Shown: one piece after another, positions 7,093-12,872 of the stretch
How the letters are laid out: each line of letters starts with the position of its first letter
Position numbering within the stretch: position 1 is the first letter of the stretch
From: Caribbeanibacter sp964518305
GTDB taxonomy: Bacteria; Gemmatimonadota; Gemmatimonadetes; Palauibacterales; Palauibacteraceae
Reading direction: 5' to 3'
DNA length: 12,872 bases
Assembly (NCBI GenBank): GCA_964518305.1
Contig: CAZFDK010000071.1
Location: forward strand, 1 to 12,872
Position numbers and translations under genes: made by a program
Notes under the pieces: model-generated
The model's database searches: none
The model's input: the letters and a program-made list of their open reading frames with translations, nothing else
What the model was told of the DNA's origin: nothing

Positions 7093-7628
7093 ACAACACG
7101 AGCGAACGGAACGCGATGAACGACGAGACCGAGGTGCGCCGGGCTACCGAGGCGGACCTCGAGGAGATCGTGGCCCTGTGGAGCCACTACATCCGGGCCC
7201 ACCGGGACAACCCGGCCTACCGTCCGGCTCCGGACGCCCTGGCGGAACGGAAGGGCTTCTTCCGACGCCACATCCGCGGCGAGGAGTCGGCGGTCTTCGT
7301 GATCGCCCGGAAGGACGGCGGCCTCGACGGCATGCTCACCTGCTTCGTGGAGGACAACCTGCCCTACTTCCAGCCTCCGCAGTACGCCCGCTTCCAGACG
7401 CCCTACGTCCGGCCCGACGCCCGTAAGCGGGGCAACCTGAAGCGGCTGCTCACCGCCGGCTTCCGCTGGGCCCGCGAGCTCGAGATGACCGAGCTCCGTA
7501 TGTTCACCGGCGCTGACAACGTGCTGGCCAACGAGATCGCCGACGAGCTCGGCTTCCGGGCCGTCGAGGTCGTGCGCCGCCGCCCGCTGGACTGGTCAGA
7601 GCCACCGGAGGAGCAGGTCGATGGATAA
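7089..7628 (+). CDS. GNAT-family N-acetyltransferase
   Basis: The 179-aa protein has a GNAT outline. The N-terminal VRRATEADLEEIVALWSHYI (16-35) is a typical first strand-helix. The core strand is ESAVFVIARKDGGLDGMLTC (66-85). The acetyl-CoA loop region YVRPDARKRGNLKRLL (106-121) leads to a helix, then TELRMFTGADNVLANEIADE and LGFRAVEVVRRRPL form the C-terminal part. The pyrophosphate loop, usually R/Q-x-x-G-x-G/A, reads RKRGNL, so it is imperfect. The acceptor substrate is unknown: a lysine on a pathway enzyme, or a small amine. The ATG overlaps the PaaG-type stop (ATGA), and an in-frame ATG at 7116 is an alternative. The 3' end overlaps the dehydrogenase by 8 nt, so it is firmly embedded in the operon. 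Confidence 0.8.
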   Translation: MNNTSERNAMNDETEVRRATEADLEEIVALWSHYIRAHRDNPAYRPAPDALAERKGFFRRHIRGEESAVFVIARKDGGLDGMLTCFVEDNLPYFQPPQYARFQTPYVRPDARKRGNLKRLLTAGFRWARELEMTELRMFTGADNVLANEIADELGFRAVEVVRRRPLDWSEPPEEQVDG

Positions 7629-8580
7629 CATGGCTGACGGCGACACCGGGGAGTCCCCCAGGCCTACCTCCTTCGCCGGCGTGCTCGAGCAGTGTCCGGC
7701 CACCGAGGACCTGCCCGAGGACGAGCCGGCGCCCGAGGGACCGGTGGCCGTGCTGGGCGCCGGGACCATGGGGCACGGCATCGCCCAGCTGATGGCCATG
7801 TCGGGACACCAGGTGCGGCTGCAGGACGTGGACCCGGACGCCCTGGAGGAAGCGGTGGAGCGAATCCGGGACAACCTGGAGCAGGGGGTGGAGCTGGAGA
7901 AGGTGGCGCCGGTGACGCGGGACGGGGCCCTCTCACGGCTCACCACCTGCGGCACGGTGCCGGAGGCGGCCTCCGGGGCGGACGTGGTGATCGAGGCGGT
8001 TCCCGAGGACCTGGAGCTCAAGCAGGAGGTCCTGGGCGAGGCGGCCGGGCATGCCGCGGACGACGCCCTGCTGGCCAGCAATACCTCGTCCCTCTCGATC
8101 ACCGACCTGGCCTCGGCCATCGAGCCGCGGGAGCGCGTCGTGGGGACACACTTCTTCAACCCGGTCCACATCATGGACCTGGTGGAGGTGATCCGCGGCG
8201 ACGAGAGCGAGCCGCGGCAGGTGGCCCGGGCGGTGGCGCTGGCCCGGAAGGCCGACCGGACGCCCATCGTGGTGTGCGACTCGCCGGGATTCGCCTCCTC
8301 GCGCCTGGGCGTGGTCCTGGGGCTCGAGGCGATCCGGATGCTGCAGGAGGGCGTGGCGTCGGCCGAGGACATCGACCAGGCCATGGAGCTCGGCTACAAC
8401 CACCCCATCGGCCCGCTCCGCCTCACGGACCTCGTGGGCCTGGACACGCGCCTGGAGATCGCGCGCTACCTGGACAGCGAGCTGGAGGGAGACCGGTTCG
8501 AACCACCGGAGCTCCTGGTTGAGCTGGTCGAGGAGGGCCGGCTGGGCCGGAAGAGCGGCGAGGGCTTCTACCAGTGGTGA
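7621..8580 (+). CDS. 3-hydroxyacyl-CoA dehydrogenase family protein
   Basis: The 319-aa enzyme oxidises 3-hydroxyacyl-CoA to 3-oxoacyl-CoA with NAD+, the step before the thiolase. The Rossmann motif is VLGAGTMGHGIAQLM (44-58), with an acidic residue ending the second strand (QDVD, 68-71). ASNTSSLSI (152-160) holds the substrate Ser. GTHFFNP has the catalytic His177, paired with Glu189 in MDLVEVI. The C-terminal domain has YNHPIGPLRLTDLVGLD (259-275) and the ending GRKSGEGFYQW. Two features stand out: a 40-residue acidic, Pro-rich N-terminal extension, and Ser227 in GFASSRLG where many relatives have Asn in GFVVNRL. The ATG is chosen for the strong GGAGGAGCAGG before it and the 8-nt overlap with the GNAT gene. 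An ATG at 7630 is also possible. Confidence 0.92.
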   Translation: MDNMADGDTGESPRPTSFAGVLEQCPATEDLPEDEPAPEGPVAVLGAGTMGHGIAQLMAMSGHQVRLQDVDPDALEEAVERIRDNLEQGVELEKVAPVTRDGALSRLTTCGTVPEAASGADVVIEAVPEDLELKQEVLGEAAGHAADDALLASNTSSLSITDLASAIEPRERVVGTHFFNPVHIMDLVEVIRGDESEPRQVARAVALARKADRTPIVVCDSPGFASSRLGVVLGLEAIRMLQEGVASAEDIDQAMELGYNHPIGPLRLTDLVGLDTRLEIARYLDSELEGDRFEPPELLVELVEEGRLGRKSGEGFYQW

Positions 8581-8638
8581 TGACGACGGCGACTCACAGA
8601 GGCGAACGAACGACGAAGTCGGACCGAGGAGAAAGACG

Positions 8639-9418
8639 ATGAGCGACGTACTGACGACCGAGAAGATGGACGGGCACGTGGCGCTTCTCACGGTGAGCCG
8701 CCCCGACAAGATGAACGCCCTGAACGCCGAGGTGCGGCGGGCCATCACGGGGGCGCTGGACGACCTCGGGGAGGACGAAGACGTGCGCGTCGTGGTCCTC
8801 ACCGGCGCCGGCGAGAAGGCGTTCGTCGCCGGTGCGGACATCGGCGAGTTCAAGGACGCCCGCCCGGTGGAGCAGTACCGCAGCATGCAGGCCGGCGACA
8901 TCTACTCGCGCGTGGAGGAGTTCCCCAAGCCCGTGATCGCCATGATCAACGGGTACTGCCTCGGCGGCGGGTGCGAGCTGGCCATGGCATGCGACATCCG
9001 GATAGCGGCGGAATCCGCTCGCCTCGGACAGCCCGAGATCAACCTGGGAATCATCCCGGGGGGCGGCGGGACGCAGCGGCTGCCGCGCCTGGTGGGCGAG
9101 GGGCAGGCCATGCGGATGGTGCTCACCGGGGAGCAGATCGACGCGGAGCGAGCCGGTGAGATCGGTCTCGTGGATCAGGTCACGGAGGACGAGCGGCTCC
9201 GTGAGGAGGCCATGGAGCTGGCGCGGACCATCGGCGACAAGAGCCCGGTGGCCCTGCAGGCCGCAAAGGAGTCGATCCTCGCCTCGCGCCGGATGCCCCT
9301 GGACCAGGGCCTGAAGTTCGAGCGCGGCTGGTTCAGCCTCCTCTTCTCCACCGACGACAAGGAGGAGGGCGTGAACGCCTTCCTGGAGAAGCGGGAAGCG
9401 GAGTTCGAGGGGCGGTAG
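8639..9418 (+). CDS. Enoyl-CoA hydratase (crotonase 3, PaaF/short-chain type)
   Basis: The 259-aa crotonase has a complete hydratase active site. The oxyanion segment is KAFVAGADIGEF (60-71). NGYCLGGGCELAMACDIRIA (104-123) has Glu113, and LGQPEINLGIIPGGGGTQRL (129-148) has Glu133. The C-terminal is FLEKREAEFEGR. It should hydrate a trans-2-enoyl-CoA to the 3-hydroxyacyl-CoA used by the dehydrogenase encoded just upstream. The motif set resembles PaaF and short-chain EchA-type enzymes. It is the last gene of the operon, 58 bp after the dehydrogenase, with a strong GAGGAGAAAGACG before the ATG, so it may be translated independently. It ends 26 bp from the convergent RAM-domain gene. Confidence 0.93.
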   Translation: MSDVLTTEKMDGHVALLTVSRPDKMNALNAEVRRAITGALDDLGEDEDVRVVVLTGAGEKAFVAGADIGEFKDARPVEQYRSMQAGDIYSRVEEFPKPVIAMINGYCLGGGCELAMACDIRIAAESARLGQPEINLGIIPGGGGTQRLPRLVGEGQAMRMVLTGEQIDAERAGEIGLVDQVTEDERLREEAMELARTIGDKSPVALQAAKESILASRRMPLDQGLKFERGWFSLLFSTDDKEEGVNAFLEKREAEFEGR

Positions 9419-9444
9419 CGCTTTCCAGCTCCCCCCCCGCACCG

Positions 9445-9717
9445 TTAGAAGCCCTCGTAGGCCGCGGCCAGCTCCCGGTCGGAGTGGACCCGGAAGGCCA
9501 CCATGGTCTCCGTGTCCTCGATGCCGTCCACGTCGGCGATGCCCTCGGTCACGACCTCCGCGATCCGCTCCCACTCGGTGACGCGGACGATGGCGACCAC
9601 GTCCCGCTTGCCGGACACCGAGTACGTCTCGGCGACGCCCTCGATGCCGGCGACCTCTTTGGCGACGTCGGGAATCGCGTCCCGGACGCAATCGATCATC
9701 ACCACTGCAGCGACCAT
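9445..9717 (-). CDS. Stand-alone Lrp/AsnC ligand-binding (RAM) domain protein
   Basis: The 90-aa protein aligns by eye to the effector domain of Lrp/AsnC regulators. It shows the beta-alpha-beta-beta-alpha-beta pattern with GVAETYSVSGKRDVVAIVRV (27-46) and DVDGIEDTETMVAF (62-75), which match the family's 'V-TG-YD---V-V' and 'IPGV--T-T--' positions. There is no helix-turn-helix, so it cannot bind DNA alone. Stand-alone RAM proteins form ring oligomers and bind amino acids or similar ligands; their roles are poorly known. It has GAGGAGGCGAAG before the ATG and follows the cyclase gene by 24 bp, the third gene of a minus-strand operon. It may sense a pathway intermediate or modulate a full-length Lrp protein encoded elsewhere. 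Confidence 0.82.
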   Translation of the reverse strand: MVAAVVMIDCVRDAIPDVAKEVAGIEGVAETYSVSGKRDVVAIVRVTEWERIAEVVTEGIADVDGIEDTETMVAFRVHSDRELAAAYEGF

Positions 9718-9741
9718 CTTCGCCTCCTCCTCAGGGTGTCC

Positions 9742-10527
9742 TCAGGATGTCGCGGGGGTCGTCAGGGCGAGAACCCGACATGGGCTGCCCGACCCGTCCT
9801 CCACCGGGAGCGGTGCCACCATCACGATGCTTCCCCTCGCCGGCAACCGGTCGAGGTTCTGGAGCTGCGTGACGCCGTATTTTTCCTCTCCGAGTAGGAA
9901 GGAATGCACGGGGAACGGCGGATCGAAGTCCGCGGCGGCACCGGCGTCGGTCCCCACCGTCTCGACGCCGAGACCGACGATCGGTGCCTCCTCGGCCAGC
10001 CAGCGCGCGCACTCCACCGAGATGCCGGGGGTGTGCGACACGCCGTCCTCGTCGACGTTGAGGAAGGCCTCCTCGTCGTGCGACCGCCGGTCCCACCCGG
10101 TCCGATAGAGCAGCCATCCCCCGTCGGGAAGCGGACCGTTCTCCTCCTCCCACCGCCGGAGGTCGTCCACCTCCAGCAGGAAATCGGGATCCTCCTCCAC
10201 CTCGTCGGTCCTGTCGATCACCGCCGCGGGACCGATCAGGTCCTCCGCCGGCACCTCGGACACGTCGGGACCGTCCTCGCCGGTCACCCAGTGAACGGGA
10301 GCGTCGAAGTGTGTCCCGGCGTGCTCGCCCATGTGCAGGACGTTCCAGTACCAGGCCGGCCCCCGTTCGTCGTATCGGCTCAGCTCTTCCAGCCTGAGAC
10401 CCGGGGTATCGGCCAGGGGCTCCGGAAGCTGGATGACGGGAGTCTCCTCGTTGAGGGGAGCGGTGAGGTCCACTACTTCCAGCGTTCCGTCGCTGAGGCC
10501 GGCGACGAGGTCGGACAGGGCGCTCAT
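9742..10527 (-). CDS. Cyclase / kynurenine formamidase-family metal-dependent hydrolase
   Basis: The 261-aa protein carries the family signature HAGTHFDAPVH (69-79), whose His69, His73 and Asp75 bind the metal and whose His79 serves catalysis. A later His208 in VHSFLLGEEKYG fits the second conserved histidine. LQNLDRLP (222-229) corresponds to the ENL motif near the C-terminus, but the usual metal-binding Glu is Gln223. VGLGVETVGTD (184-194) is the conserved core strand region. Known members hydrolyse amide or lactam bonds, such as N-formylkynurenine or isatin; others act in polyketide cyclisation. Paired with a TPP enzyme, hydrolysis of a cyclic or acylated 2-oxo compound is plausible but unproven. 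The ATG has CCGGAGGAAACAGC before it and follows the TPP gene by 52 bp. Confidence 0.87.
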   Translation of the reverse strand: MSALSDLVAGLSDGTLEVVDLTAPLNEETPVIQLPEPLADTPGLRLEELSRYDERGPAWYWNVLHMGEHAGTHFDAPVHWVTGEDGPDVSEVPAEDLIGPAAVIDRTDEVEEDPDFLLEVDDLRRWEEENGPLPDGGWLLYRTGWDRRSHDEEAFLNVDEDGVSHTPGISVECARWLAEEAPIVGLGVETVGTDAGAAADFDPPFPVHSFLLGEEKYGVTQLQNLDRLPARGSIVMVAPLPVEDGSGSPCRVLALTTPATS

Positions 10528-10579
10528 GCTGTTTCCTCCGGGTGCTCGTGTCTTCAGTCGTGTTCGAGGACCGTGTCGA

Positions 10580-12223
10580 TCAGTGGGCTCGGAAGGCGTC
10601 TTCCAGCCACCCGGCGACGACGTCGGGGGTGACCTTGGCGTCCACGACCAGGGGGCCGTCCGGCTCCTCGGCCCAACCGGCCACCGGCTCCAGGTCGTCG
10701 CGGGAGCGCACGGTGACGCCCCGACAGCCGGCGGCCCGTCCCAGTGCCGCGAAGTCGCTGTCCGGGAACCGGACGTTGTCCACCGGGTCTCCGTGGGGCC
10801 CGAAGTGGTGTACCTCGGCCCCGTAGGCGGAATCGTTGTAGATCACCGCCAGCAGCGGCAGATCGAGCCGCGCCGCCGTATCCAGCTCGCCGAGGGCCAT
10901 GAAGGTACCACCGTCTCCCAGGGCCGCCACGGTGATCCGGTCCGGGCGGGCCACCGCGGCGCCGATGGCGGCTCCGAGCCCGAGCCCCACCGACTGGTAC
11001 GACTGGTTGAAGACGAACCCCGACGGATCGGGGACGTCCAGGTACATCGCCGGCCAGCCCATGAAGTGGCCGGAGTCGACGGCCAGCGTCCGCTCCCCCG
11101 GAAGCAGCTCGTCCAGGGCCTTGGAGAGGGTTCGCGGATCCACGGTCCGGGGAGTGGAGCCGTCCTCGTAGGACTCCTTCCTCCATCGGCCCTCGGCGAT
11201 CCTCTCCTCCAGCCCGGCGCCCCGGAAGCCGGCGACCCGGTACCCCCGCCGATCGAGCTCGCGGGTCAGCGCCCGGGCGGTCCGGTCGGCGTCCGCCACG
11301 ACTCCCGCATCCACCGGCCGCTCGGCGCCGATGGCCCCGGGCTCCACGTCCACCTGGACGATCGCCGTGTCCGGGCCGACGAACGTGCCGTGCCGGGTGG
11401 TCCACATGTTCAGCGAGGCGCCGAAGGCCAGCAGAAGGTCCGCCTCCTGCAGGAGATCCGCGGCGGTCGGCGAGGCGAAGCCCCCGGAGATGCCGATCGC
11501 GTACGGGCTTCCGGCGAAGAGGCCGTGTCCGTTGGCGGACGTGGCCAGGACGGCCCCGATCCGATCGCCCAGCTCCTCCAGGCTCTCGCGTGCGCCCGAC
11601 AGGACGGCGCCGCGCCCGGCTATGATGGCCGGGCGCTCGGCCCGCTCCACCAGCTCGGCCACCTCCCGCACGGCCTCCTCACCCGGTGCCGGCGGACGGA
11701 GGGACGGCGGACGGGGGAGCTCCGCCCCGGCCGGCACCTCCCCCGACTGCACGTCCAGCGGGAGGTTCAGCACCACCGCGCGCCGGTCCCGGACGGCCCT
11801 GCGGTGCGCCCGGGAGAGGTCCTCGAGGGCGCTCTCCGGCGAGTGGACGCGCTCCGGCACCGCCTCCACGGACGCCGCCAGGCCGTCCTGGTCGATCCGG
11901 AAGTTGGAGCGCACCGCTCCGGCCGAGGTGTCGCCGGCCAGAACGAGCAGGGGCGTGCGGGCCTTGGCGGCCTCCGTGAGCCCGGTGGCGGCGTTGGTGA
12001 GCCCCGGGCCCTGGTGGACGGTGGCCACGCCCGGCCGGCCCGTGACACGGGCGTAGCCGTCGGCCATGCACACTGCCCCGCACTCGTGGCGGGCGGCCAC
12101 GAACCGGGCGCCGGCGGCCTCCAGGGCGTTCGTGACTTCGAAGTTGCCGCTCCCGACGACCCCGAAGACGTGCTCCACGCCCAGCTCCACCAGCCCGGCC
12201 CCGAGGGCCTCCGTCACTCGCAT
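10580..12223 (-). CDS. Thiamine-diphosphate-dependent enzyme (acetolactate synthase / decarboxylase-like)
   Basis: The 547-aa length and three-domain layout fit the acetolactate synthase / benzoylformate decarboxylase superfamily. The N-terminal PYR domain has the cofactor-activating Glu47 in AARHECGAVCMADGYAR, then GVATVHQGPGLTNAATGL. A central domain is seen in PAIIAGRGAV and LLLAFGASL. The C-terminal PP domain has GDGGTFMALGELDTA (436-450) through to IYNDSAYG with Asn463, the GDG...N ThDP/Mg motif. It is cytoplasmic and should cleave or join a 2-oxo acid. VVGSGNFEVTNAL (22-34) differs from the usual acetolactate synthase YPGG stretch, so biosynthetic IlvB is unlikely, and no small subunit gene is nearby. 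The ATG at 12223 is chosen for GAGAGGAAGAG before it; a 12301 start would cross the hairpin at 12270-12294. Confidence 0.88.
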   Translation of the reverse strand: MRVTEALGAGLVELGVEHVFGVVGSGNFEVTNALEAAGARFVAARHECGAVCMADGYARVTGRPGVATVHQGPGLTNAATGLTEAAKARTPLLVLAGDTSAGAVRSNFRIDQDGLAASVEAVPERVHSPESALEDLSRAHRRAVRDRRAVVLNLPLDVQSGEVPAGAELPRPPSLRPPAPGEEAVREVAELVERAERPAIIAGRGAVLSGARESLEELGDRIGAVLATSANGHGLFAGSPYAIGISGGFASPTAADLLQEADLLLAFGASLNMWTTRHGTFVGPDTAIVQVDVEPGAIGAERPVDAGVVADADRTARALTRELDRRGYRVAGFRGAGLEERIAEGRWRKESYEDGSTPRTVDPRTLSKALDELLPGERTLAVDSGHFMGWPAMYLDVPDPSGFVFNQSYQSVGLGLGAAIGAAVARPDRITVAALGDGGTFMALGELDTAARLDLPLLAVIYNDSAYGAEVHHFGPHGDPVDNVRFPDSDFAALGRAAGCRGVTVRSRDDLEPVAGWAEEPDGPLVVDAKVTPDVVAGWLEDAFRAH

Positions 12224-12269
12224 CGATCTCTTCCTCTCCCTCGAAGCACCCTGACCCCTCGACGACGAA

Positions 12270-12294
12270 AGCCCCGGCCTCTCCGGCCGGGGCT
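12270..12294 (-). terminator. Strong intrinsic-type terminator after rpmA
   Basis: AGCCCCGGCC (12270-12279) and GGCCGGGGCT (12285-12294) make a perfect 10-bp stem around a 5-nt loop. On the minus strand the stem is followed by a short T-containing tail (CTTTCGTCGTC). It lies between rpmA and the TPP gene, both on the minus strand, so it should end the ribosomal transcript and separate the two units. Confidence 0.72.
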
Positions 12295-12358
12295 CGTCCA
12301 CTCGCTCGGCGATCCGTATCCCGCCGGCTGCCGACGGCGTCGGCTCCGGCCGGGGCGC

Positions 12359-12619
12359 TCAGGCCTCGTCCGGCACCACGCTGACGAACTTCCGTCCGCC
12401 GCCCCGCGTCGTGAACGTCACGACGCCGTCGTCAGTGGCGAACAGGGTGTCGTCCGTGCCGCGGTCCACGTTGATGCCCGGGTGGATCTTCGTCCCGCAC
12501 TGGCGGACGATGATGTTGCCCGGCCGGGCTCGCTCGCCCCCGTACATCTTGATTCCCCGGTACTGGGGATTGCTGTCGTGGACGTTCTGAGTGGAGCCTG
12601 CGCCCTTCTTGTGAGCCAT
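12359..12619 (-). CDS. rpmA: 50S ribosomal protein bL27
   Basis: The 86-aa protein begins MAHKKGAGST and contains DSNPQYRGIKMYGGE, then GNIIVRQCGTKIHPG (34-48) and TLFATDDGVVTF, the diagnostic L27 sequence. Its N-terminal tail reaches the peptidyl-transferase centre of the large subunit, where it helps place tRNA. No Firmicutes-type cleavable leader precedes MAHKKG. GAGGACACG lies just before the ATG. The order after a probable rplU tail is the usual rplU-rpmA arrangement, but the gap is 169 bp, longer than normal. The terminator at 12270-12294 follows it. Confidence 0.97.
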   Translation of the reverse strand: MAHKKGAGSTQNVHDSNPQYRGIKMYGGERARPGNIIVRQCGTKIHPGINVDRGTDDTLFATDDGVVTFTTRGGGRKFVSVVPDEA

Positions 12620-12788
12620 CGTGTCCTCGGGATCGGTGATGCGTCTTTTCGCTCGCGTCGCCGGCGTCCGTCGTCGTCGGACCTTCCGGAGCCGCCGCCG
12701 GTCCGCTTGGCGGTACCGGTCAGCCCGGTCGCTGTTCCCGTGAGCTCCCGGGAGGCGTCCGTCGCCCCTGCTCGTCCCCTGCTCTTCC

Positions 12789-12872
12789 CTACTCGTCCTC
12801 GTCCGCCGCCTGTGCGTCCACCGCGTCCTGGACGTCGGACTTGAGCACGCGTCCGTCCTTGCCGGTACCGTC
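12789..12872 (-). CDS. rplU: 3' end of a gene upstream of rpmA, probably rplU with an E3-binding-like tail
   Basis: Only the last 27 codons are in the window, reading DGTGKDGRVLKSDVQDAV and then an acidic Ala/Asp/Glu tail to a TAG. GTGKDGRVLKSDV is the core of the peripheral subunit-binding (E3-binding) domain otherwise found in 2-oxoacid dehydrogenase E2 subunits. In E2 proteins this domain lies mid-chain, before a catalytic domain, whereas here it is at the extreme C-terminus. Its place directly upstream of rpmA on the same strand points to rplU (ribosomal protein bL21) with this domain appended. The L21 body itself is outside the window, so the gene name is inferred from synteny. Confidence 0.55.
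   Translation of the reverse strand, partial: DGTGKDGRVLKSDVQDAVDAQAADEDE

Noticed and set aside
10580..12223. Assignment of the TPP enzyme as biosynthetic acetolactate synthase IlvB
   Set aside because: No ilvN or ilvC gene is adjacent, the N-terminal VVGSGNF stretch is atypical, and the partner genes are a hydrolase and a RAM domain.
12224..12301. Upstream ATG (12301) for the TPP enzyme
   Set aside because: The extra 26 residues would be encoded across the strong terminator hairpin, and the ATG at 12223 has its own ribosome site exactly where family similarity begins.
10331..12844. An 837-codon open frame on the plus strand
   Set aside because: It lies antisense to the cyclase, TPP enzyme and rpmA genes, is Arg/Gly/Pro/His-rich with no domain pattern, and is a by-product of high GC content.
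1..12872. CRISPR array, insertion sequence, integrase or phage genes
   Set aside because: No regularly spaced repeats, transposase motifs or terminal inverted repeats were seen. The tRNA-Leu is not flanked by an integrase or a duplicated 3' end in this window.

Overview
This is a high-GC bacterial chromosomal segment (strong G/C bias at third codon positions, short intergenic gaps, gene overlaps, Shine-Dalgarno sites). The style of the ribosomal protein L27, SURF1 and tRNA genes, plus an apparent L21 with an added C-terminal domain, would fit a Gemmatimonadota-like or similar aerobic lineage. That placement is a guess from gene style, not proof.

Layout. (1) Positions 1-2583 hold housekeeping and accessory genes. 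On the minus strand there is the start of a small membrane protein that appears frameshifted, a tRNA-Leu(UAA), and a flavin reductase-like protein. A SURF1 cytochrome-oxidase assembly gene diverges from the flavin reductase gene on the plus strand. A convergent OsmC-family gene follows on the minus strand. (2) Positions 2795-9418 hold a tight plus-strand operon of seven genes: crotonase 1, an aldehyde dehydrogenase, a 3-oxoadipyl-CoA thiolase-like enzyme, a PaaG-type crotonase, a GNAT acetyltransferase, a 3-hydroxyacyl-CoA dehydrogenase, and crotonase 3. Most junctions overlap or are separated by about 10 bp, so translational coupling is likely. Only the last gene has a longer gap, 58 bp. (3) Positions 9445-12223 hold a convergent minus-strand operon, read in the order thiamine-diphosphate enzyme, cyclase/kynurenine-formamidase-family metal hydrolase, stand-alone RAM (Lrp/AsnC ligand-binding) domain. 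(4) Positions 12270-12872 hold the end of a ribosomal operon on the minus strand: the 3' tail of a gene that is probably rplU, then rpmA, then a strong hairpin.

How the genes may work together. The large operon supplies a full beta-oxidation-like set (isomerase, hydratase, dehydrogenase, thiolase) plus an aldehyde dehydrogenase. The thiolase signature and the PaaG-type isomerase resemble the lower phenylacetyl-CoA / 3-oxoadipate route, which ends in acetyl-CoA and succinyl-CoA. No ring epoxidase, CoA ligase or PaaZ is visible here, so the true substrate is open. The convergent TPP enzyme and cyclase could open a ring or amide and decarboxylate a 2-oxo acid to an aldehyde, which the aldehyde dehydrogenase could then feed into the CoA pathway. 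That link is a hypothesis from proximity only. No CRISPR array, insertion sequence, phage gene or integrase was seen.
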